From assembly GCA_003167475.1 (NCBI GenBank), contig PMTB01000054.1, forward strand, positions 1 through 24,910: DNA of 24,910 nt, written 5' to 3'. Numbering within the stretch: position 1 is the first letter of the stretch; the number at the start of each line of letters is the position of its first letter. The DNA is from a candidate division FCPU426 bacterium. GTDB lineage: Bacteria > Oederibacteriota > PGYV01 > Palsa-1178. This document shows positions 7,216 through 13,434 of the stretch, piece by piece. The notes under the pieces were generated by a model, which made no database searches, was not told the origin of the DNA, and saw only the letters and a list, made by a program, of their open reading frames with translations. The position numbers and the translations under genes are program-made.

Positions 7216-8397
7216 TTAGAAAGAGCTTCTTACAGCGATGTTCGGCCTTGTATAAACGGTCCTTTTTACGCCGTCTGACGATCTCCAGTCACCGACTTCA
7301 CAGTTGACCTGGACGACAGTGCTGTCGGAAAGGTTTATTTCCGAACCGATCGTGTTGGTGAGGTAGTTGTTCGTAGCCGACCTTGTCGCCACGTTCGTAG
7401 CGGCGCATTCCACTGCCTGGTCGTGGTGTAACATGAACTGCAGCCACGGAGTTACCCTGTAGAACAATTTGACATAATATCCCGTGTCATACTGGTCCAC
7501 TCCGGATTTTTTTACGCCCGCGACATTTCCGATCGCGCGCTCAACTTTATCGCTTGCGACTTCGCTCCTGAGCGTCAATCCTGCCCAGCTTAAATTTATA
7601 CCGCCAAGCAGCTGCGTCTTTGCGTACCACTCGTTATTGTCATAACGTGAAGTAAGTGCGGATCCGTAAAGTTTCAATATCCCGTATGTCGGTTCAACGT
7701 GGACCATTATACCCGGTTGATTGTTATTTTCAAATGCAAATGTCGAAGCCGGCCCGTTAAGTATGTAAAGGTTCATGGGTATTGTCAGGTCGCCAAAAGA
7801 CACGCTTTTTGCAAGGCCCAATCCATAGTCTTCCACAACCATGATATCGTGGGTGGATTTTCCGGTCGTCATTTCCTCGTCAAAGAACAGCTCTGCGCCG
7901 TAATCCATTGAGAAAAGCGGCCTGAGCGCTCCAACCTCGAGCGTGTAGTCCTGCGGAAGGTTCAAAATCATTTCCGCCACTCCGTGTCCCATATCGGCTG
8001 CCGCCATTTTTGTCTGCGTCCCGGCTGTGACCTGTCCGAGTTTCGGCGTTGCGCCTGTGCTTGCCGCCCATCTTGGTTCTATAAGAAAGCTGACCATGTC
8101 GCTTAACTTGGCGTCGATTATCATGTCAAATTCATTGAACATCACGCCATAATTCTTCGTAAGGTCCATCTGTTTGGTTGTTCCGGGGCCCGAGCTGCTT
8201 GAGTCCGATCCTATACCCGTCGGGCGGTCAAAAATCCACATCTTAACCCATCCGCCGACTTTTACACTGGGACCTGATTCCGGCGTTGCTGTTGCGGCTA
8301 TGACTGTTCCTGTCGCCGTATCTGCCGCAAAAACGACTGTTGACAGGCCGGCTAAAAGGACCAGCACTGCTGTTAAAACCAATATTTTTCTGATCAT
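7216..8397 (-). CDS. Outer-membrane beta-barrel (porin-like) protein
   Basis: The 393-residue protein has a signal peptide ending VVFA at about 24, followed by alternating amphipathic strands rich in aromatic and small residues. It ends TRPNIAVRSSF; a C-terminal Phe is the usual signal for barrel insertion by the BAM machinery. The start is ATG 8397 with GGAGG upstream. No named porin family is certain; it resembles phosphate-selective or generic anaerobe porins. It is encoded in the flavin electron-transfer operon between the 4-TM protein and the FMN-binding protein, so it may give access for an acceptor, or serve as a conduit partner; no heme-binding CxxCH motif is present, so it is not itself a cytochrome. 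Confidence 0.82.
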   Translation of the reverse strand: MIRKILVLTAVLVLLAGLSTVVFAADTATGTVIAATATPESGPSVKVGGWVKMWIFDRPTGIGSDSSSSGPGTTKQMDLTKNYGVMFNEFDMIIDAKLSDMVSFLIEPRWAASTGATPKLGQVTAGTQTKMAAADMGHGVAEMILNLPQDYTLEVGALRPLFSMDYGAELFFDEEMTTGKSTHDIMVVEDYGLGLAKSVSFGDLTIPMNLYILNGPASTFAFENNNQPGIMVHVEPTYGILKLYGSALTSRYDNNEWYAKTQLLGGINLSWAGLTLRSEVASDKVERAIGNVAGVKKSGVDQYDTGYYVKLFYRVTPWLQFMLHHDQAVECAATNVATRSATNNYLTNTIGSEINLSDSTVVQVNCEVGDWRSSDGVKRTVYTRPNIAVRSSF

Positions 8398-8472
8398 GAC
8401 TTCCTCCCGAAAATTTGTCAGTGGGCTAATGCCCGCCGTCGATCTTTTCTTACGCCTCCTCTCAGTGTTTTT

Positions 8473-8970
8473 TTATACTGTTTTGATCTTTTTAAGCCAC
8501 ATCTCATATAAAGGTATCATTATCTCTATCAACGCACACACGCCGAAAAGCATACCCGCGAGAAGTATGGTTATGGCGAACTGCGGCAGTACAAGGCGTA
8601 CCAGGAACATTGAGCCTATGTCCATCAGTATTGAAAAGAAGGACACCGCCGGCACTATTGTTTTCAGCAGCGGGTGCGCGTTCGTGAGCATAAACACCAT
8701 GCCCAGGGTAAAGAACATCATTGACATTGCGATCACATGCGTGTGAGCGTGTGTGACAAGTTCCTTTATTTCAGGTACCGGAACCATATTGGCTTCATTG
8801 CCCCTGTAATGGTCGACGATTGCGTTATATGTCATACCCACGTTCATAAACACATTGGTGATTGCCAAAAGATAGCCGCAGCCTATGCACAGTAAGAACA
8901 TAGTCAGGAACACCTTGCCGTAGAAAGGCAGCTTTTCAAGACCAAGTTCAGCGAAAATTGATTTTTCCAT
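8473..8970 (-). CDS. 4-TM inner-membrane protein with HAHTH motif, putative heme-binding
   Basis: The 165-residue protein has four predicted membrane helices (about 18-42, 72-96, 103-125, 130-152). Notable features are GYLLAITNVF (32-41), DHYRGNE (53-59) in the first periplasmic loop, and LVTHAHTHVIAMSMMF (71-86), with H74, H76 and H78 at the start of helix 2. Together with H54 these could ligate heme or a quinone; this is inference. I recall a similar HYRG...THxH arrangement in small membrane proteins of other anaerobes but cannot name a characterised member. The start is ATG 8970 with AGGAGG upstream. Its place in the flavin operon suggests a quinol-to-flavin electron relay. Confidence 0.75.
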   Translation of the reverse strand: MEKSIFAELGLEKLPFYGKVFLTMFLLCIGCGYLLAITNVFMNVGMTYNAIVDHYRGNEANMVPVPEIKELVTHAHTHVIAMSMMFFTLGMVFMLTNAHPLLKTIVPAVSFFSILMDIGSMFLVRLVLPQFAITILLAGMLFGVCALIEIMIPLYEMWLKKIKTV

Positions 8971-8993
8971 TTTTTTCCTCCTTTCATTTTTTA

Positions 8994-10190
8994 TTATATT
9001 TCAGTTTGCCTGTATAGCGAGACTATTACCGATGAAACCACCGAAACGGCGTTTTTCATCCCTTTATTTTCATCTTTCCTGAACTTTTTTACGAGCGCCA
9101 TGGCCTTATCCCAGAATTCAGGGACCGACATCCATGACGAAACGATGATGGAAGAGGCCCTGCTGCCCGATATGCCGGCGAATTTAAGAGGCTTCAGGAT
9201 GGTTTCAATGCCTTTAAGCAGGTTTTCCGATTTTGTCGTCCTTATCATAAGGTCCGTGGAAAGCATGAGCAGCACCAGCCTGAATGCAAAAAGCGCCCCG
9301 GTATTCAACCCTGTCTGTGTTATTTTTACCGGCCCCAGCGCCCAAATCACATGCCCGCCCGCGTTGAAAAATAATGGCAAAGCAAATGAGAATAATATAA
9401 AAGTACCCATTTTTTTTACCCCGCCGAACGCTTCCTTGAAAGAGATACCGGCCGCCATTGAAATAATAAGCACCAGGCACAGCAGGACCGTGTATGAATA
9501 CAGGTTATTCAGCGCGAAGATCGCCACAGCCATGGCTACGACAGAAACTATTTTGAACTCCGCCGGTAGGCCGTGAAGGAAGGAACCGCCGGGAATGTAT
9601 CTTTTGTTAAAATTCTTCCCCTGCCCCGCGTTTTCCGCCAGCCGTATCTCATATCCTTCATACTCCGTCTCCGAGCCGTCCTCAAGTTTTTCACATACCT
9701 TTGAGGCGATAATTCCCGTGACCCAACCCATAATAACCCCGCTTATGCCAAGCCATGGCAGCAGCATAAAAACGCCTTCATTTTTGATAATCAGCAGGTA
9801 GACCAAGCCGATCTGCGTCAGGTTATGGACAACCGCCCCTATGATGCTTATTCCTATGAGGCTGATCGCCGGATGTTTCATCCTTGATATTACCGCGTAT
9901 GCGGCCCCCATGGCCAGTGAGCTGGTTATAGCCGATGAAAAGCTGAGCATAAATGTGGGGGTAAGGAATGTCCCTAAAAGCAGCGAGCTTACAATTGTCC
10001 GCAGTACCGCTATCTCCATGGCGGAAACAAACCCAAGATCCACAAGCGCCACTATTGTTATCATATTCGCCAGCCCCAGTTTAATGCCCGGCACCGGCTG
10101 CGGAAAAAACGACTCTGCCATCTGCAGTATGGCCGCGCAGGTCACCAAAAGCGCTGTCTTTTGTGCCTTGGGGTCATTTTGTATTTTCAT
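8994..10190 (-). CDS. Fusion of Gx-transporter domain (EetB-like) and EcfT/CbiQ-type transmembrane domain
   Basis: The start is taken as ATG 10190, eight bases after the upstream stop with GAGG overlapping that stop; an in-frame TTG at 10202 is the alternative. The 398-residue product has two parts. Residues about 10-165 form a Gx_transp (heptaprenyl-diphosphate-synthase-component-I-like) domain with PGIKLGLANMITI (34-46) and LRTIVSSLLLG (63-73). After a hydrophilic linker (168-205), residues about 206-398 look like an EcfT/CbiQ energy-coupling transmembrane subunit with KSENLLKGIETILKPL (320-335). In Gram-positive extracellular electron-transfer loci comparable Gx and EcfT-type functions sit on separate genes; one chain could combine flavin export or assembly with electron entry. 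No ATPase subunit is encoded nearby. Confidence 0.8.
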   Translation of the reverse strand: MKIQNDPKAQKTALLVTCAAILQMAESFFPQPVPGIKLGLANMITIVALVDLGFVSAMEIAVLRTIVSSLLLGTFLTPTFMLSFSSAITSSLAMGAAYAVISRMKHPAISLIGISIIGAVVHNLTQIGLVYLLIIKNEGVFMLLPWLGISGVIMGWVTGIIASKVCEKLEDGSETEYEGYEIRLAENAGQGKNFNKRYIPGGSFLHGLPAEFKIVSVVAMAVAIFALNNLYSYTVLLCLVLIISMAAGISFKEAFGGVKKMGTFILFSFALPLFFNAGGHVIWALGPVKITQTGLNTGALFAFRLVLLMLSTDLMIRTTKSENLLKGIETILKPLKFAGISGSRASSIIVSSWMSVPEFWDKAMALVKKFRKDENKGMKNAVSVVSSVIVSLYRQTEI

Positions 10191-10198
10191 TATCCGCC

Positions 10199-10588
10199 TC
10201 AATAGGATATGACATCATATTTCCCGTTCTGATGGTCAACGGGTATTTCCACAACAACCTTGTTTGGAAGACATACCAGGGACTGCCCCGGTTGGGATAT
10301 CCACCCTGCGTGTTTGCATATCTGGTTCGGGCAATCCGTTTCAAGTACCCTGATTTTTTTATCCTTCACTTCTATCTTCATATTTCCGACAGACGTGACG
10401 GAATTCTCGGAAAGGTTCAGTTCGCTGACAACCGCGTTATTGCGGTAAACAATTGCTTTGGCGGGGCTTGAAGGGGCTTTGACAAATGACAGCAGGGGAG
10501 CGGCAAAAATAACAACTACGACAGCCGCAAGAAGATAGTCGTAATACGTCGCCCTGTATACCGCTTTTCCAGCCGTTTTTTCCTTCAT
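10199..10588 (-). CDS. Membrane-anchored NusG domain II protein (EetA-like)
   Basis: The 129-residue protein has one membrane helix (about 17-36) followed by an extracytosolic NusG_II domain. The family signature is plain: DCPNQICKHAGWISQPGQS (85-103), with VCLPNKVVVEI (105-115) just after. C86, C91 and C106 are conserved in such domains. It is the first gene of the flavin operon, directly behind a consensus promoter, and ends eight bases before the next start. NusG_II proteins recur with Gx_transp, FMN-binding and ApbE genes in flavin-based electron-transfer clusters, where they are thought to help move electrons from the membrane to flavoproteins; the exact chemistry is unknown. Confidence 0.88.
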   Translation of the reverse strand: MKEKTAGKAVYRATYYDYLLAAVVVVIFAAPLLSFVKAPSSPAKAIVYRNNAVVSELNLSENSVTSVGNMKIEVKDKKIRVLETDCPNQICKHAGWISQPGQSLVCLPNKVVVEIPVDHQNGKYDVISY

Positions 10589-10623
10589 GATACGCTGTTC
10601 CTCTTTTCCAATTACTACTATTC

Positions 10624-10667
10624 CTACTCTTTCAGTAGCATTATATCAGAACATCTCTCAATGTCAA
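10624..10667 (-). promoter_or_regulatory. Promoter and inverted repeat of the flavin electron-transfer operon
   Basis: Minus-strand TTGACA (10662-10667), a 16-bp spacer and TATAAT (10640-10645) form a near-consensus promoter. Just downstream, CTACT-CTTTC-AGTAG (10624-10638, plus strand) is an inverted repeat whose ACTAC/GTAG content and distance from the -10 resemble the operator of Rrf2 copy 2 at 5357-5377. Confidence 0.7.
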
Positions 10668-10908
10668 CTAAAATAGTGGTATTAAATCCAACTTATAACC
10701 CAATGTTCTGACTGTTTTTAGAAAACACAACAAAAACCATGTGAAAGATATCCTGTTTCAAAACCATTGGCCCGTCTTTTAACGATTGCCGCTGTTTCTG
10801 TACCGCCTGGTGTGAAATATTTCATTTGCGTGCGCGAAAAAATAAAACATCGTTTTACAATCAAATCTTTTCAGTTTCATTGCTCTTTATATTTTTCCGC
10901 CGTATAAA
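10668..10908. other. Intergenic stretch with no gene recognised
   Basis: About 240 bp between the operon promoter and the 3' end of the cupin gene. I see no convincing open frame, RNA gene or terminator; the only symmetry noted is the short GAAATATTTC near 10815. It is AT-rich and may simply hold upstream promoter sequence. Confidence 0.5.
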
Positions 10909-11217
10909 TTATCCCCTGACCATCGTCAGGAGCATTTTAAATTTTACATCCGCTTTCACAGCGTGGGTAATATTGGCCGGCATTATGATCATCTCTCCTG
11001 TTTTTACCTTATGCGGCTCGCCGCCTATGATCACTGTAGCGGTGCCGTCTGTGACCTGCGCCATGGCGTCAAACGGGGCCGTATGTTCCGAAAGCGACTG
11101 CCCTTTGTCAAAAGCGAACAATGTGACTGTGCCTGTTTTTTTGTTTATTATCTGTTTTGAAACTATGGAACCTTTTGAGTAATTTACTCCGTCTGTTATT
11201 GATATTTTTTCTTTCAT
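10909..11217 (-). CDS. Small cupin-domain protein
   Basis: A single 102-residue cupin barrel. The first motif is degenerate (GQSLSEHTAPFDAMAQVTDG, 39-58), keeping only H45 of the usual His/His/Glu set; the second has PANITHAV (80-87) with H85, and H69 is nearby. It may bind a metal weakly or not at all. The start is ATG 11217 with GGAGG upstream. It follows the Fe-S protein gene by 87 bp with no clear terminator between, so it is probably cotranscribed from the promoter at 12233-12261. Small cupins of this kind often accompany redox-stress genes; no substrate can be assigned. Confidence 0.85.
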   Translation of the reverse strand: MKEKISITDGVNYSKGSIVSKQIINKKTGTVTLFAFDKGQSLSEHTAPFDAMAQVTDGTATVIIGGEPHKVKTGEMIIMPANITHAVKADVKFKMLLTMVRG

Positions 11218-11304
11218 GATATTTTCCTCCGCGTTTCTTTAGTAGTCTTATCAATTCGTCGCTTTTTTATGCAAACTCCTGATTAGTTCCAGGTCCATTA
11301 ATAT

Positions 11305-12162
11305 TCATGCCCATTCCTCGTTGAGCACATTCCCTTTTAATCCGACAAGTATGGCCTTTACCGGGACCTTCCTTTTGGAGCGCGAAACAGCCTCTTTTGC
11401 CGCCCCAAGCAGGCCTCCGCAGCAGGGCACTTCCATTATCATGACCGTAATGGTATTTACCTTCGCGTCATCGATCATTGACACAAGTTTTTCAATATAA
11501 ACATCCATTCCTTCGTCAAGTTTTGGGCAGGCAATTGCCAGAGATTTTCCTTTAAGGTAATCATTATGAAAATTACCCATGGAAAAAGCCACGCAGTCGG
11601 CTGCCAAAAGCAGGTCTTTTTTCTGAAAGTAAGGCGCGTTGGGCGAAACCAGATGCAGCTGCACAGGCCACTGCCTGAGTTCGGATGGTTGTTTTAGCGG
11701 ATTATCGTCGTTATTAGTATGCCCTTTATCTCCTGAAAAATCAAGTGTCCTTGAGCCCGGGCAGCCCCCGCCGCCGTGATCGTGTCCATGCATATTTGCC
11801 GCCTCCTTATAATTTGGGATATCTATCCCTTTTCCCTTCAGGTACTTCAGCGCTTCATTCAGGTATTTTGTCTCGCCATGGCTGTCCAGATGTTTTAAAT
11901 GGGCCTTCAGCGTATTTGCGCCTGCTTTCACAATGTTTCCGAGTACTTTTCTTTCATCGTACGGCTGAGCCTCTTTTTTTGTCACCTTAAGCGCGTCTAC
12001 AGGGCATTGCCTGATACAGGCGCCAAGGCCGTCACATAAAAGATCGGATACAAGGCGGACCTTGCCGTCAATAACCTGCAGGGCGCCCTCCGGGCATCCG
12101 GGCACACACACGCCGCATCCGTTGCATTTTTCCTCGTCAATTTCTATCATGTCCCTGAGCAT
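11305..12162 (-). CDS. 4Fe-4S ferredoxin-domain protein with His-rich middle and C-terminal Cys motifs
   Basis: The 285-residue protein begins with a two-cluster ferredoxin-like domain. The first motif is complete (C13, C16, C19, C23). The second, CDGLGACIRQCP (43-54), has Leu in place of the second Cys, leaving C43, C49 and C53; this form is usual for this family as I remember it. The middle has HGHDHGGGGCPG (125-136), and the rest has C190, C212 and a CCGG motif (247-250). It may couple ferredoxin electrons to a thiol or metal centre in the C-terminal domain; the function is not established. The start is ATG 12162 with GGTGG close by; ATG 12150 is possible. The promoter carries the same palindrome as the isc operon, so it is probably controlled by Rrf2 copy 3. 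Confidence 0.85.
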   Translation of the reverse strand: MLRDMIEIDEEKCNGCGVCVPGCPEGALQVIDGKVRLVSDLLCDGLGACIRQCPVDALKVTKKEAQPYDERKVLGNIVKAGANTLKAHLKHLDSHGETKYLNEALKYLKGKGIDIPNYKEAANMHGHDHGGGGCPGSRTLDFSGDKGHTNNDDNPLKQPSELRQWPVQLHLVSPNAPYFQKKDLLLAADCVAFSMGNFHNDYLKGKSLAIACPKLDEGMDVYIEKLVSMIDDAKVNTITVMIMEVPCCGGLLGAAKEAVSRSKRKVPVKAILVGLKGNVLNEEWA

Positions 12163-12213
12163 TTTCCACCGCCTTGTTTTTCAGCTACTTACCCGAACTT
12201 GCCGAAAGAGTGA

Positions 12214-12261
12214 ATATCACCTTCTTTGTGATATACTACTAGGTATTTATGTTCTTGTCAA
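12214..12261 (-). promoter_or_regulatory. Promoter and Rrf2-type operator of the Fe-S protein gene
   Basis: Minus-strand TTGACA (12256-12261), a 17-bp spacer and TAGTAT (12233-12238) form the promoter. The perfect palindrome ATATCAC-CTTCTTT-GTGATAT (12214-12234, plus strand) overlaps the start site and matches the isc-operon operator at 21592-21612 in 19 of 21 positions. Confidence 0.8.
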
Positions 12262-12311
12262 TAGTTTATTATTTTACAGCCTAGGGTGTCGATTTATGTA
12301 CCATCGGAAAA

Positions 12312-12460
12312 TCCTATAAATCCGGGTAATTCTTTATCGTGTCCGTTGCAAGACAAATTTTTCTATGGCCTGTGCGCCACTAAAACTCTCAAAATACAAG
12401 CGCACAATCCATAGAAAAATTTGCCTTGCAACGGGCACGACTTATCATAAAAGACTTTTA
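12312..12460. repeat. Long palindromic element, copy B
   Basis: Arms of 32 bases at 12337-12368 and 12409-12440 pair at 30 positions (beginning TCGTGTCCGTTGCAAG). The flanks GTAATTCTTTATCG and CATAAAAGACTTTT match copy A (4108-4250), and the inner GTGCGC/GCGCAC stem corresponds to the inner stem there. Stem sequence differs between copies, but pairing is kept. It lies upstream of the Fe-S protein promoter, just as copy A lies upstream of the first Rrf2 promoter. Confidence 0.8.
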
Positions 12461-12563
12461 CGACGGCTTTGACTTGAACGGGCTTGGATTTTGGTTGTAA
12501 AACCTCTGTAAACCTTAGTTTGCTTGTATCCTATCCTTGGCGCTTTATTATAAGATACCGCTT

Positions 12564-12650
12564 GTCCCGGCGCAGTAGCGCCGGGACTTGAGCGGGTATG
12601 TGTGCCAGTAAGCTTTTCGTCGCTCAAGTTCCTCAAAGCTAACTGGCACA
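12564..12650. repeat. Two hairpins with a possible interlocking pseudoknot
   Basis: Hairpin 1 is a perfect 10-bp stem GTCCCGGCGC/GCGCCGGGAC (12564-12573, 12578-12587) with loop AGTA. Hairpin 2 pairs 12601-12616 with 12635-12650 over 16 bp with one mismatch (TGTGCCAGT...ACTGGCACA). Its 18-base loop contains CGCTCAAGT (12621-12629), the exact complement of ACTTGAGCG (12586-12594) just upstream, which would lock the two into a pseudoknot-like fold. No protein frame is convincing here. The strand of any transcript is unknown; a terminator hairpin lies immediately to the right for minus-strand transcripts. Confidence 0.6.
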
Positions 12651-12654
12651 AACA

Positions 12655-12824
12655 AAAAGGCCCGCAGCAATTTTCATTACCGCGGGCCTTCTAAGATATG
12701 GGTGCAGGACGATATAAGGGGTTTTGGGAGGGGTTAGGGGGAAACCTGCACCCATATTATCTTAGGTTACTTATCATCTGTTTTGCAGCGCTTGTCTAAA
12801 GAGCTTCTTGTATATCACTGTTTC
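12655..12824 (-). ncRNA. Candidate ~170-nt small RNA with C-rich loop and intrinsic terminator
   Basis: A minus-strand promoter (12831-12859) predicts a start near 12824. The transcript would contain a hairpin with arms CCTGCACCCATAT/ATATGGGTGCAGG (12745-12757, 12696-12708), extended by CTTAG/CTAAG after a 3-base bulge, with a 36-base loop. The loop holds the run C5-TAA-C4-T-C3-A4-C4, which includes an anti-Shine-Dalgarno-like CCTCC. Next comes a terminator, AAGGCCCGC...GCGGGCCTT followed by T5 (12690-12653). C-rich loops are the seed regions of several known small RNAs that block ribosome sites. The caution is that a 44-codon open frame (12774-12908) overlaps the 5' part. Confidence 0.55.
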
Positions 12825-12908
12825 AGTAGTAATATAGCATAATCTTTTTCTTAAGTCAAGTTTTGGGGTATGGTCCCTGAAAAGATTTGCTGCTGCATCG
12901 GGCTCCAT
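12774..12908 (-). CDS. Doubtful 44-residue open frame
   Basis: The frame from ATG 12908 (MEPDAAANLFRDH at the start) to TGA at 12774 lies downstream of the promoter at 12960-12988. An AGGA sits only about three bases before the ATG, which is too close for a good ribosome site, and no family is recognised. The frame runs straight through the second promoter (12831-12859). It could be a leader peptide or chance; I record it because it is the only frame of any length here. Confidence 0.2.
   Translation of the reverse strand: MEPDAAANLFRDHTPKLDLRKRLCYITTETVIYKKLFRQALQNR
12812..12859 (-). promoter_or_regulatory. Promoter and hybrid operator of the candidate small RNA
   Basis: Minus-strand TTGACT (12854-12859), a 17-bp spacer and TATATT (12831-12836). 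Across the start site the plus strand reads TATATCACTGTTTCAGTAGT (12811-12830): its left half, with the preceding bases TTCTTG, is identical to the isc-operon operator flank at 21585-21598, and its right half TTTCAGTAG matches the flavin-operon box at 10631-10638. Confidence 0.6.
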
Positions 12909-12959
12909 ACTTCCTGTTAGTTTAATTTTAGTCTTAAACCCGACTTTAATTCTTTATAA

Positions 12960-12988
12960 TTTATATCAAATATATTTTGCTTTGTCAA
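12960..12988 (-). promoter_or_regulatory. Upstream consensus promoter in the 12.2-13.0 kb gap
   Basis: Minus-strand TTGACA (12983-12988), a 17-bp spacer and TATAAA (12960-12965). It would start transcription near 12953, toward the doubtful 44-codon frame and the small RNA hairpins, giving a longer form ending at the same terminator. Confidence 0.55.
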
Positions 12989-13042
12989 GTTTCTTAAAAA
13001 AATATTTTTTAAGCGTCGGTCTTATATGACGCACCGTGTTTT

Positions 13043-13369
13043 TTACTTTTTCAGGGCTTTACCGTTCCTGAAATCCTCTATTTTTTTTACGGCCCCGTCA
13101 TTCCCGTAATTTATCCACTGGCCTTCTTTCAGGCCGGCCTTGTAAAATCCTTTTGACTTTATAAGCCCGCTGTCCATGTCATAGAATTCCGTGTATTCCC
13201 CGTGCAAAACTCCCATTTCATAATTAGCCTCTATGTACAGGTTTGTCTCCGGGTCAAAACTGACATAAAGCCCGTGATAAACCGCCTTTTCCCCGCCCGA
13301 ACATCCGCCGCTGCAGCCGCATTGCCCGCCGCACCCTTTCTTCGCGCTCTTTTCTTTTTTCTTTGCCAT
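13043..13369 (-). CDS. MORN-repeat protein with Cys-rich N-terminus (copy 1)
   Basis: The 108-residue product starts at ATG 13369, with GGAGG five bases upstream; a longer start would lose this site. A basic stretch is followed by GCGGQCGCSGGCSGG (12-26), with C13, C17, C19 and C23 able to bind a metal. The rest holds MORN_2/YwqK-like repeats: YEMGVLHGEYTEFY (50-63) and YKAGLKEGQWINYG (76-89). It has no signal peptide, so it is probably cytoplasmic. The neighbouring gene at 13435-13746 is a paralogue without the Cys block, so the pair arose by duplication. Function is unknown; such repeats mediate protein contacts. Confidence 0.8.
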   Translation of the reverse strand: MAKKKEKSAKKGCGGQCGCSGGCSGGEKAVYHGLYVSFDPETNLYIEANYEMGVLHGEYTEFYDMDSGLIKSKGFYKAGLKEGQWINYGNDGAVKKIEDFRNGKALKK

Positions 13370-13385
13370 AAGGTCCTCCAAAAAC

Positions 13386-13412
13386 AAAACCCCGGTTTTA
13401 AACCGGGGTTTT
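13386..13412. terminator. Intrinsic terminator between the two MORN genes
   Basis: AAAACCCCGGTTT (13386-13398) pairs with AAACCGGGGTTTT (13400-13412). On the minus strand it is followed by a T-rich run (TTTTGTTTTTGG), so it ends transcription from the upstream MORN gene, with some read-through possible into the downstream one. Confidence 0.75.
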
Positions 13413-13434
13413 ATATTTTATAAAGACTTGTCTA

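Noticed and set aside
5448..10588. Rnf complex operon
   Set aside because: An RnfG-like FMN-binding protein and ApbE are present, but RnfA, RnfB, RnfC, RnfD and RnfE are missing, and NusG_II plus Gx_transp fit a flavin electron-transfer cluster better.
12445..12651. 68-codon minus-strand frame in the palindrome cluster
   Set aside because: Low-complexity basic translation crossing two hairpins, no ribosome site, no family.
12564..12765. Integron attC-type recombination sites
   Set aside because: The hairpins lack the paired core sequences RYYYAAC and GTTRRRY, and there is no integrase or cassette array.
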